Positions 11,385 to 24,200 of a DNA stretch of 64,000 nt are shown piece by piece (position 1 is the stretch's first letter; every line of letters begins with the position of its first letter). Both the position numbers and the translations under genes were made by a program. The notes beneath the pieces were generated by a model. That model saw only the letters and a list, made by a program, of their open reading frames with translations. It ran no database searches and was not told the origin of the DNA. This stretch comes from Valencia hispanica (lineage: Eukaryota; Chordata; Actinopteri; Cyprinodontiformes; Valenciidae), in contig OY747721.1 of assembly GCA_963556495.2 (NCBI GenBank), positions 7,870,149 through 7,934,148 of the forward strand. Direction: 5' to 3'.

Positions 11385-11560
11385 TCAATGAGCACTCTCT
11401 TCCCTCCCTGAAGGACCTCTTTGGAATTTGCTGTCCTAAGCAGGCACGCAGCAGTCTGAGGGACAGCATACATCCAGGAACCTGGGTGTCTGAGCTGTTG
11501 TCCTCAGGTCGCATATATGGAGTGAAAAGGTCACATGCTAATAAACTCTAATCAGTACCT
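11385..11560 (+). pseudogene. LINE C-terminal remnant (Rex1-like)
   Basis: The plus-strand translation contains LPSLKDLFG, then ARSSLRDSIHPGTW and SELLSSGR. This matches the extreme C-terminal block of Rex1-type fish LINE proteins (LRD..HPG....LLPSGRR). No longer frame is left, so it is a relic just upstream of the tectorin-like gene promoter. Confidence 0.5.
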
Positions 11561-11899
11561 CACTTCTTTGAAGGGGGCCGCATGTGCAACACAAGATCAG
11601 TTTAGATTTTTTGCGATTTATGGCAAGGATACCAGCCTTTCACGGAGCTAAAACTGACACAAACTCATACCATTACTTATAACATACACCTCAATCTGTC
11701 AACATAGCAGAGACCACATATAAACAGACAGAAAACACTCAATAATAAAAAGACAAATTCATACCAATGTTTAAACCTGAAAGCAATGAAGCAACCTTCC
11801 TGACCAAACTCAGCTAAAATATGAGGAAGTAGCTGTGTTTTGTTGCAATACAACTTACCCCGAATAAAGAGAATATTGGAATTGTGCCAGCTGTCACTG

Positions 11900-11907
11900 T
11901 ATAAAAG
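11900..11907 (+). promoter_or_regulatory. TATA box of the alpha-tectorin-like gene
   Basis: TATAAAAG lies 303 bp upstream of the start codon. It is followed after about 60 bp by a consensus donor (ACAAG/GTAAAA at 11969/11970). The simplest model is a short untranslated exon 1, about 11930-11969, spliced to the exon starting at 12187. The transcription start is inferred, not seen. Confidence 0.6.
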
Positions 11908-12202
11908 CCTTGTTGCTGTCTGGTGCCGTCACTTGATGTGTTTTCCCACCGGAGAGGCACGTAGACAAGGTAAAAAGTGGGGTTAATTTTGCAATAAATA
12001 AAATATTATTGTAGATATTTTTGTATTAAAAAGGAAACAAATTGGGTTCATAAATGTTTTTTTCCTAGAAGTCTGTGAATAAAAAAACATTGTTTTCTCT
12101 GGAAATGTTGATGCATAAATGTATCAACATGTATTTGAATGTCCTAAGATTGTATTTAATTTTATATTCTTAAAAAAAAAAATCAGGTTTGACTTTTGAA
12201 GA

Positions 12203-15200
12203 ATGGCAGGTAAAATCCTTCTGCTTGTGCTGCTCCTCTCAGTTACAGGTTAGTACCAACCCAAGTCAGTCTTAAATTAATGCATCTATGTGAATTAATC
12301 CAATCATTTGAAACATGAAAACTTAAAGCATAAATACCAACATTACAGTGTTTGGATATTGTTAACACTTTGTAGAACTTTACCAAACACTTCCAAAATG
12401 TCATGTTTTGTTAAGCGATCTGACCCTCATGCAGAAAACCACCACCAATAAATAAAAGGTTTTCTGGTCCTGGGGAAAATCCAACGGCACGGGGGGAATT
12501 GGGAAGACTCTACTACTACTATTATTATTATTATTTCCTTAATAAGTGCAAATGTATATACATGAAACACTGTTAATAGGATATTCAAATGAAAGTAAAG
12601 GTCTTATTCCTGGCCCAAGGGTCTTATGTATTAACATTAGTTATTTAAATTTTATGTTCAATGATATCTGGGTTTTTGTAGGTGGAGTGACGTCTCAGTA
12701 TCAAGGTAAGATGAAATATTCTATGTCTGTCTGTCTGTCTTAGTCTATCTATCATCTCTTTTACTTGTCTGATGACACTGTAAGTGATCTTTTAACAGAA
12801 TTCAAAAGACTGTTTAAACACAATAATGTTATCATGATGCTTTTTTTTCTGAAACACAAAGTAACAACATAACCTCAGATTTTTCCTCGAGATCCAGTTC
12901 TATAAAAAACTACAGGTTTAGAGCATGGAACATATCCAGAAACCAAATTTAATCCGATGACATCTCTTGTATTTTGTAGGACCCCTCTACCCAATTGCTG
13001 GAACAATAAGCTCTCCAGCAGATGATGGAAGCTCCCCTACGATTCCACTCCAACAAACCTTTAACTATTTTGGGCAGTCTTATTCTCAGATTTATGTGTG
13101 TTTACCTCATTTATTTTTTTGTTTTACATCAAATCACTTTTCATTTTAATCATGAAGATATATTACAAATATTTTAAAAAAGGAAATAAATAGTAATACC
13201 TAATTAGATATTTTTTTCCAGGTGAACCACAACGGACACCTGACCTTTGATGCACCATGGCATAGTTATTCTCCCCAACAATTTCCAATATATGGATTGA
13301 GAGACATCATTGCGCCGTTCTGGACCGATTTAGACAACATAAACAATGGTGACATCTACTATGCTCAAAACACCAGCGGCTCTATTCTCCAACAAGTTAC
13401 ACAGGACATCAATGCATACTTCCCAGCACTTAACTTTCAGGCTAACTGGATCTTTATTGCAACATGGCATGAAGTTGCCTATTTTTCAACAACTGGAACA
13501 GTAAGAGATCTATTTTCATCTGCTGAAATTTATTTGATTTTTGATGTGGAATAACATAACATCTTATTCCACCTATGTTCAAGTTTCAGTTTCATTTTTC
13601 AAAAAATACATTTCTTCTTCCCAGCAAACAACCTTTCAAGCAGTCTTGACTACCAACGGGCATTATTCATTTGTGCTGATGAATTATGGGTCAATAGCAC
13701 TCACATCAAGGCTAATACAGGTTAGATCAATTTAAATCAATGGATACTATAACTGTTTTATGTCTTTTGTCTTGATCCCAAGACAAATTATTTTTTTCTG
13801 AAATATGAATTTTATTAATCTATGCACATGTAATTTTCAGGCTGGATATGACACCACAGATTCCTCTCACCACTTTACCATCCCTGGATCTTTCTCTAAT
13901 AATGCCTCTGGACCTTCCTCAGTTTTCAGCCTTAACAGTAACGTCAACGTACCCGGTCGCTGGGCCTTCCGTGTAGATCATGGTTCAGGAGGCTGCACTT
14001 TCAATGGTAAGAGCAGAGGGTGACTAAAGGTACCTCTATAATAATGAGCACATGTATCAGGGTAATAAGGAGAAACTCCAATCTGTGTCTCATTGTAGAA
14101 AATTGGGTGTAGTATAATTAGTGTACTGAACACTGAACAGCTCTTCAGTTAAATTTTGTCTCTCAACCCCTTCATCTTTTAATTGTAATGTTAGAAACAC
14201 CACAAACTAATTCATCATTACAACAGCCTTAATTTACTCCTGTTCCATATTTACTTAAAGGTCTACCTGTTCAACTTGGCGACTCTTTCTGGAGTGACAG
14301 CACCTGTGCCCAGAGGTGCACCTGCACCAGAGCAGGGCTGCAGTGCTCCAACGACCCCTGCTCCTTTTCCCAAATCTGTCGGCCAACTTCCTTTCAGTAC
14401 TCGTGCCAGACAGTGCAAAGACGAACCTGCACCATCAGTGGGGATCCACATTACTACACCTTTGACAACTCAGTGTTTCACTTTCAGGGCACATGCACTT
14501 ACGTTCTGTCTGAACAGTGTCAGAACGGCCTGCCCTACTACAGGGTGGAGGGGAAGAACGAGCATCGTGGTAGCACTCATGTTTCATGGACACGACTGGT
14601 CAAAGTCTTTGTCCATGATGAAACTATTGAGCTTGTTAAAGGGCATTATGGTGTGGCTAAGGTAACAGGACTTTCTTACTTACTGTAAGATATACCATGC
14701 ATTTTCTGTTTAGTTTATATTCATACTTATTTTGTTGCCATGCTTACAGGTTAATGGAAGCTTTGCAACAGCTCCCTTTTCCCTCAGAAACGGCTCTATC
14801 CAGGTTTATCAGTCAGGTTTCTCTCTGATCATCAGCACTGACTTTGGCCTGATGGTGTCCTATGACATGTATTCGTATGTCCGGATCAGTGTGCCATACA
14901 CTTACCAGAATAGCACTTGTGGGCTCTGTGGAAACTTCAACAATCACCCTGGAGACGACTATCGAACCCGTCAAGGTGAAGTGGTCAGCTCTGATGTGGT
15001 TTTCGCCAACAGCTGGAAAGCATCAGGAGATGATGAGCCCGGCTGTGAGGCTCAGTGTGGAGGTCTAGACTGTGCTGGCTGCACAGCAGCTCAGACAGCA
15101 CTGTACAGAAACTCTGCTCACTGTGGGATCCTTGAGAACACTACAGGACCATTTGCTGCATGCCATCAGCATCTCCCTCCTGGATCTTTTGTGGATAGCT

Positions 15201-18200
15201 GTGTGTATGATCTGTGTGTCGGCGGAGGGTATCAGCCCATTCTGTGTCAGGCCCTAAATGTCTACTCAAGTCAGTGTCAACAAAATGGTATCCAGCCACA
15301 AACCTGGCGGAGTTCTGGCTTCTGTGGTATGTCTGCCAATCAATCAGAACTATTTTGAATTGCTGTTAAATATCCAAAGTTTGAGAATAAATGTTTCTTG
15401 TGTTTAGAAATCCCCTGCCCAGCCAACAGCCACTATGAGGCCCAAGGTACAGGATGTCCATCCACATGTGTCAACCCTAATTCCACCCACAACTGCCCCC
15501 TCCCAAATCAGGAGAGCTGTGTCTGCAATTCAGGTTACCTCCTGAGTGGTGGAGTCTGTGTCCCTCATGTTGACTGTGGCTGCAGCTTTGAGGGTCACTA
15601 CTACCGCTCAGGAGAAACTGTTATACTGGATGCAGACTGTGGGAGGCGCTGTACATGCAGCTATAGCTCCATGACTTGCAGCTCTCACAGCTGTGGTCCA
15701 CATGAGTCCTGCACCGTCAAGGATGGAGAAAGAGGATGCACACCAATTAGCTTTGCAACATGTTGGATAAGAGGCCCAGGATCCTATCATACATTTGATG
15801 GACTGATGTACCAGTACCCTGGAGCATGTCGCTTGACTCTTGCCAAAGTTATGGCATCCTCTAATCACTCGCACTTCATGGTTACTGCAGAAAAAGTTCC
15901 AAAGGGGGTGCAGAGTTTTTCCAATGTGCTTAATTTTGAGGCAGAGGGAACACAGGTTTCTATTGAGATGGGGAGCAGTAGCACTGTTCAGGTGAGTGTC
16001 ATAAATGCTTTTCTATAGATAAAACAAGTAAATAATATAAAATAAAGAGTAGCATCAGTCGTGTTTGAAAATTATTGCCTAAAAATAATGTTTGATTAAA
16101 TTTGACGAACTAAATATAGTAAATTGAAAATATTTTTTTTATTAACAACACTTGAATATTTTTGAAGCTCTATTTTCATAAAAAAAAAAAAAAAACATAC
16201 AATTGAATTTCTCCATACATTTTGAAATGTTTTGCACATTTGCAACAACATTTTTTAAAGTTTTTTGTTTTTTTAATGTATTAAAGGTTGATAGTCAGAT
16301 GATCAGACTGCCTTTCAGCTCTGGGTCCAACAGAATCCACATCTTCCAAAGCAGCACTCACAGTGTCATCCTTCGCACAGCATTTGGTGTAACAGTGCAA
16401 ACTGTCTGGCCTCACTTTGTGCGTGTCACTGCACCAGGTGTCTACATTGGTTACTTAGGGGGACTTTGTGGAAACTACAATGATGACCAGCATGATGATT
16501 TCCGTACACCAAATGGTACCCTGGTCAGTGATTCCCAGGTGTTTGGGGACAGTTGGCGGGAAGGTTCACTGGCAGATCATTGTGTAGAAAGCAGATCAGA
16601 CAACTCTGCAACCAATTTCAATTCCAGTGAGTACTGTGGAGTTCTTAGCTCACACACTGGACCGTTTACATCATGCTGGGCTGCAGTGGACCCAGTACAG
16701 CAGGTAGATGCATGTGTAGAAATCCTCCATGGCTCCAGAGATCCAGCATCAACACTATGTGAGGTCCTACGAGATTATGCACTGATGTGTCAACACAACG
16801 GTGTATCCCTGGGACAGTGGAGGAATGCAACTGGCTGTGGTAAGTTCTAGTACCACATATGATAGAGATACCTATGAAATTACCACATTCATTGTTACTT
16901 TTTATTGAACTTCTTTATTTTCCCCCCTACAGAACTAACCTGTTCTTCAAACAGCCACTATGAACTCTGTGGAAGTTCATGTCCATCTTCCTGCCCCAGC
17001 CTCTCTTTCCCCTTCACCTGTGACACTCAGTGCCAGGAGGGGTGCCAATGTGATGATGGGTTTGTCCTCAACGGTAACCAGTGTGTGCCACCAACATCCT
17101 GTGGATGCTATCATGAAGGACGCTATCGGCAAGCCGGTGAACAGTTCTGGGATGGGGAACAATGTGAGAGCTTTTGCACCTGTAATGGTGTAACTGGTGT
17201 AGTCCAGTGTTCCCCCAACGCATGTGGACCTCAGGAGTCCTGCTTTGTTGTGGGGGGTGAGTTTGGCTGTCATCCCAACCCTCATGGGACCTGCTCTGCT
17301 TCTGGAGACCCTCACTACCTCACCTTTGATGGGATGGCCTATGACTTTCAGGGAACCTGCCGCTATGTTCTGGCAACAGTTTGCAATGACACTGGACTTC
17401 ATCAGTTTTCTGTGAAAGCAAAGAATGAACCATGGTTTGGGTTACCAGTTTCTATCACGGCTGGAGTTTTTGTTGATGTTTTGGGCTTTCATGTGCATAT
17501 GTCAAGAGGCAATAGAGGTACTGTGGAGGTAAGTCAAGCTTTTTGTGATAGAAGATTGCAGAAGACTGTCTGAAGTACAGATTGGAAGTTACTTTTGCAA
17601 AGTACTTTTAAAAGCCCAAACATTTCAGTACTTAAATATTATCATTGGTAATAGTCCAGAAATATCAGTTGAGCATTCATAAATTACTTTTCTTCTCTCC
17701 AGGTGAATGGAATCACAAGAAATCTGCCAATTGTCTTCAATGGAAGTCTGTCTATTTTTGGAAGTGGATCCCAAACATTTGTCAATTCAGACTTTGGACT
17801 GAGCGTCATGTATGATGGAAGTAGCACAGTGTCCATTTCTGTCCCCCCAAACTACAGGTAGCCTATTTACTCTTCCACACATTTACCTCCTTTTTTTCTT
17901 TTCAATTATTTTTTGTTTTTTTTAATAATCCCTTAAGAAACTGATTCAAGTGTCAATTCCATATTTGAATATCACTTTATTTAGGTTTTGTTAAAAGCTA
18001 ATAGCCTTGAATTTCAATGTTGCTCGGAAATGAATTTTATAACTACTATAGCTAGCAGGGTAACAAGTTTTCTATTGAAAATACAATTTAAACATATTTT
18101 ATCCTTTCACAAGTGATTTTTTTTATCTGTACTTTACCTTTTTTTTCTTGCCTGTTATTGAGTCAGTCCCATTATTTGATAGTGAAAAGTTGATTCAGTG

Positions 18201-21200
18201 TATCTTATCTTCATCAGGGGAAGAATGTGTGGACTTTGTGGAAACTTCAATGGAAATCAAAATGATGACTTCCACACCCCAAGTGGAGCAAGGGTCAACA
18301 ATGCAGATGTTTTTGGGGCAGCCTGGAAGGTTCCTGGGAACTACACCTGCAGTGATGGCTGTGGCTCCTCATGCCCACAATGCAACGATGATCGATCTGC
18401 AAGGTCCCAGTGTGAGGTGATTCAGGCAGCTGACGGTCCCTTCAGCTTCTGCCATGAGGAGGTGGATCCAGCACCATATTTCAGTGACTGCGTCTTTGAT
18501 GTCTGCGTGTCAGGAAATCGAGGCAGTGATCTTCTGTGCAGGGCTCTTGAAACGTACGTTAGTGCCTGTCAGTCTGCTAATGTCCGAGTCTACCCTTGGA
18601 GACAAAACACCACTTGCAGTGAGTATGGAAGGCACTGTGATGTTAAAGTACTTAATAAAACAAGTGCCTTCCTCAAAAGTCTCTTAAAATGTGGCGTCTC
18701 CTCAGTTTGAATATGTTTTAACCAATTTGTCAAACTTTTTTCCTCACTTATAAAGGAATTGACTGTCCAGCCAACAGTCATTATGAGCTGTGTGGAACAG
18801 ACTGTGGCAACATCTGTGCCAGCAGCATTGATGCCGCCTGTGACCATGTTTGCTCTGAGGGATGTTTCTGTGATGACGGTTTTTCCAGGAGTGGAACAAG
18901 CTGTGTCCCTATAGAAAGCTGTGGGTGCCAGTATGAAGGCTTCTACTTCAATGTAGGTTATTTAAAAATCACTTTATTCTTGTTCTTCAAGTCAGCTCAT
19001 AAAGTTGGGGTGCAAGGGCTAAAACATCACTCTCAGATTATCTTTGAATTATTGAAGATCATTTGAGGGCAAAACTTGAAACATAATGACTCAGTGTGTG
19101 AGGTTATAGCAAAATGCAAAGAGTCAGCCACCGGACACCCCCGGTGGAAACAGGAACCTGAGGGGTGTCCTCAAAGACACCCTCGGCGGAGTCAGGAGTC
19201 AGAGGCATGTCTTCCAGGACACCCCCCGCAGAGACAGGAGCCAAGGGCGAGTCGCTCGGGACCCCCCCTGCGGAGACAGAAACCAGGGGCGTGTCCTCTG
19301 GAACACCCTCTGCGGAGTCAGGAATCAGAGGCGTGTCCTCCGGGACCCCCCCGGCAGAGTCCGGAGTGGGCTGGGACCCCCTGCAACCTGTGGTGACTGA
19401 GATGGCTGGGAAACTGGCGGGCACTCAGTAGCTCTAAGGTAGTCCATTCTGTCCCCATAAAAAAACTCAAAAAGGTTCTCTTCTTTAACCCGCGGCGGAC
19501 GAGATGAACGACCTCCAGACCTGTACTGGGGGTCAAATAAGTCTCGTGGGACGCGGATGGACGAGGGGGACATGAGAAGTGGGCCGTAGTTTAGAGCGTT
19601 CAGAAATGGCCCGATGGCGATGGTATTCGGCATCGTCCAGCATTTCCTCTAACCCCAGCTTCTTCAGGTAGGGTTGCACTCTCAGCAGTTGGCAGATGCT
19701 GAGTTCTGCAACCCTAAGCCTGGTCTGTGGATTGGGTGATTTAGCCATGGTGTCATAAAAAAGCTTCACCGTCACATGCAGTCTATTCCAATCATTATTG
19801 GTGAGCTCTGCTGCTGGGTCCAAAGACAGGCTGGTTCGTTCTGTCATGATTTGCAGTTTAAACTGGACCCAAAAGCAGCAGAGTAAATACAAAAATGATT
19901 TAATGAAAAAAAACACAAGGAACTTACATAACTCAGGAGGGTACAGGCGGGTACAGGCAGCATCAGGGAAAACAGGAACCAGACGGGCTACAAGGAAGGC
20001 AGGAATCAGGCGGGGAAGAAAGATGGACGAACCAGCGAGTTGTGACTGAAAGAGGACCGTATTTATACTGAGGGAGGAGAGTGAAGAGTGAAGCAGAGAA
20101 GGAGCAGGACCAATTAAGGGAAGCGGTTGCAGCTGAGAGGGAGTGAGCAGGTGGAAGTGATTAGCTGGGACAGGAGGTGACTGGCTAGGAGACAGAAGAC
20201 TCTAAAGAAACTAAAAGGATACTTAAGAAACTAAGAGAACTCTAAGGGAAACGTAAGGACACACTGGAGAACAGAAGGAGGAATAAAATATAACCACTGG
20301 GACTAATGAAGGATAAGTATGAACTTGGGGAAAAGAGATTAACACAAACAACTGCAACCCAACACAAGACCACCAGAGGGAGACAAAGAACAACTAAAAC
20401 ATAATAGAACTAAATAAGGAAAATTAACAAAACACAAACACCCTGGAACCATGACATTTGTAGACCTCCACAAGTATAGCTCCTTCTTGGGTAGGGGAAA
20501 CCGTGGCTGGTTGTCCCATGGGTTGGTTGTCACATTGATTATTACAGTCAAACTAGAGGGAACTGTGGTTTGATTTTGACATTTACATATAACATTTGAC
20601 TTATTAATCTGGTCATTTTGCACTATTAATCTTTTGATTTAAACACACAACACTGAGGTGAGGATAAATGTTATCGTCTTTATGGTTCAGAGTAATTTCT
20701 ATGTTAGTCTTATTTTTGTAATGAAAGTTTGTAAGTTTTTAGCTGTAAAAACCACAATGTTTAATCAAAAAGTCAAATATGAGAGGTTTGATTTGAGCTG
20801 AAATTTATTAAGCTAGCTAAAGCCATGTGTTAGCAAGCTAAACTCTTTTGTCAAGAGGTCACTTGGTGCTGGTTGTCTCACTACTCCATGGGTTGGTTGT
20901 CACATGTTACCCTTAGCTTTTGTACTTTGACATAAGATTAAATAGTTTAAAATATAGTTTAGAAAATCAACTGGGAAAACATTTTAAAGTCCCAATACAT
21001 TTGCATACATTTTGAGCATTAGTGACAATATAAGGTTAACTTTTTTGTGTTTATAATAAATAAAACGTATTGCTATGTTCAAGGCTATCTTTTTCTGCAG
21101 TATATTACTTCAATTTACCACTCCTCCGAATAATAGAAATACTTAGCTCAATTTTAGGGATTAAACACAAGGAACATTGATTATTAATTACTCCCAAACA

Positions 21201-24200
21201 AACAAACAAAAAAGTTACACAATTCAATACAATTTTATTTTTTAAATAAAAATCCCATTAAAATGAATAGGGACAACCAACCCAAACATGGGGCAGGTCG
21301 TCCTAGAGGGTCAGAGTGTCTTTGACAGATAATAACCATTTATCACAATGAATTGTACAAAAGAAAGGTAGCTTCAGTTCAAGCCAAGATCTTAGGCTTT
21401 CATTTGATTCGCTAGCAAGGACCACGCTACAGATTCAGAATTTAACGGTTTATTGAAGGCACGGAGAATTGAATAGTCTGGGGAGAGGCATCGCCGAAAA
21501 CCCGGAAGAAGACTCAGTGTGGGGGTGCAGTCTTCGGGAAATCGTCTTTCCGAGCCTGCTCAGGACCCCCCCAGACGGAACCTAAAAGAGAGAGACGTTA
21601 GAAGAGGTGGTACAGGAGTAAACTGGAGCGTAGAACAGGGAGGCTGTGCCCGATGGATGCTGCGAAAAAAAGGGGAGGGTTAAAGGGGTGGGTCGGCAAG
21701 ACCCAGCAACGGGAAGGCGGGTCGGCAGGACCCAGCAACGGAAAGGCGGGTCGGCAGGACCCAGCAAAGGAAAGGCGGGTCGCCAGGACCCAGCAACGGA
21801 AAGGCGGGTCGGCAGGACCCAGCAAAGGAAAGCCGGGTCGCCAGGACCCAGCAAAGGAAAGGCGGGTCGGCAGGACCCAGCAAAGGAAAGGCGGGTCGGC
21901 AGGACCCAGGACCTAGAGGGAGGGGAAGGGAGGGGTGAAAACGAACGAGACAGACGGGGGATGAAGGGCAGGCAGAGTTTATATGTGTATCGCGGCATGA
22001 TTAGAGGCGTAGAGCGGGTGCATCGAGTCACGACTGATTAGGATTTATGAAGTGGGTTTGGGGCGTGGCCTTGCTCCTGAATCTCAGTTAACCTGTTAAC
22101 TCCATTTTACAAATGTCTCTTGAAATTTGATTGGATGATGAGTAAAATACACTAGAGTAATAAGTGAGAGAAAAAGCTCCGGTCTCCCCTACGATTTCTA
22201 GATATCTGAAAGATTCTCATTCATCTGTTCAAGCAATTGTTTGCACGTTAAAGAATTAAAGAATTAATTGTATGAGCTACAACAACACTTAAATTCCCTC
22301 TGGGATCAATAAAGTATTTTATTTTATTTTTTATTTTATTTTTTTAATAAGCATTATAGGCATGTTAGCAATTGCACTCTACAGAAAAAAACTTATGGAT
22401 TGGTAGATTGGTGAAGCTGGAATGAGAATGTAATTAACAGTGAAACAAGTCCTGTGCCAACATCGGCTAGAAGAGAGGAAGCAGCCATTAGTCCAAAATT
22501 AACATAAAAGACAGACCATAGTTTTCAAATCCAACCCAACAGTGATGGGGCTGGTGCTCTTCACTAAATAAAATGGCATTATGTGGAAGGAAAGTACACT
22601 GTTCAAAAAAATAAAGGGAACACTTAAACAACAAAATGTAACTCCAAGTCAATCACACTTCTGTGAAATCAAACTGTCAGCAACACTGATTGACAATCAA
22701 CTTCACATGCTTTTGTACAAATGGAATAGACAACAGGTGGAAATTATAGGCAATTAGCAAGACCCCCAATAAAGGATAGGTCATGCAGGTGGTGACCACA
22801 GATGACTTCACAGTTCCTATGCTTCCTGGCTGATGTTTTGATCATTTTTGAATGCTGGTGGTGCTTTCACTCTAGTGGTAGCATGAGACGGAGTCCACAC
22901 AAGTGGCTCAGGTAGTACAGCTCATCCAGGATGGCACATCAAGGGTGAATGAGGAATCTAGTTCTGCATGATGCAGTTTGGCAACTTTAAGTTGAATCAG
23001 AGAAGAAGCATTGCAGAGCTGCATTCCTTTTTTACTTCAAGCTTCATTCCCTCCCAATATGGTCATACACCTGAATACTTTCACTTTTCTCTCACCTTTC
23101 AGGCTGGTGAGTCCTTTTGGACAGACGGTTGCTCCCAGCGGTGCGAATGTCACGGACCAAATGTCCTTGTCTGTAATCCTTCATCGTGCACTCCTGCACA
23201 AGAGTGCACCATCAGAGATGGACATCTGGGCTGTTATGATGCCATGTCTACCTGTACTGTATGGGGTGACCCACACTACATCACCTTCGATGGAGCCCTG
23301 GCTCATTTTCAGGGGTCATGCTCTTACATCATCACTGAGAGTTCAAGCCACAGCAACAATGAAACTCAGTACAAAGTAGTGGCCACCAACAAACACAGAG
23401 GAAACAACCTTGTGTCTTTCGTGTCATCAGTTGATATATACCTCTCAAATCCCCCAGAGAGTGTTCATGTCAGACTCGGACCTAACAAGAGAGTGAAGGT
23501 AAAGTTGATCTTAAATTAAAAAACTTAAAAAAACTGTTTTTCACAGTTGTTAAATCTCTCTGATTTACTCTCTGAACTTTCACCTTAGGTAAATGGAGCT
23601 GAAGTTTCCCTTCCCACCACTGTAGGGACCTTATGTCACGTGATGAGGCAGGGAAGTTACATAGTGTTTAATGCTCTTGATGTTATAGTCCAGTTTGATG
23701 GCTATAGTACTTTACTGGTAAGGATGGGCCGCAACTATCAGAACAGAGTCAGTGGAATGTGTGGGAACTTCAATGGTGATCCCACTGATGATAAAGTTTT
23801 GCCCAATGGTGCATTGGCCCAAAATGACAACCAGTTTGGCCATAGCTGGAAATCAGAGACAAGCCAAGCAGGGTGAGCTCAGACTCCAGTTTTTTGCGCT
23901 GTTTCCCAAAAACAGCTTAAGAATTGCAAACTTTTTTGCAGTTTCTCAATTCTCTCACAACTTTTCTAGATGCGGATCCACTGATGAAAGAAGTGGCGAC
24001 GGATTTAGTGGCTGCCAATTTATCGAAGAATACACAGAACTCTGCAGAATCATCACCAACACCAGTGGCCCGTTCAGTTCCTGTCACCTGCACTCTGACC
24101 CGCAACCATTTTTCACTTCCTGTGTTTACGATCTCTGCCTCTACACGCCAGCCAATGGCATGCTGTGTTCTGCTGTCTCTGCTTATGAGAAAACCTGCTC

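Noticed and set aside
16977..17402. Minus-strand 141-codon frame within the tectorin-like gene
   Set aside because: It is the antisense shadow of exon 16933-17528, which has clear domain motifs and splice sites on the plus strand.
19104..19424. A separate host gene on the minus strand inside the intron
   Set aside because: It follows directly from an LTR with TATA and poly(A) signals and has frame changes, so a retroelement piece is the simpler reading.
21582..22041. Apparent 131- and 149-residue repeat proteins on both strands
   Set aside because: They are created by the 29-bp tandem array, whose unit length keeps several frames open. No start context, domain or splice support.
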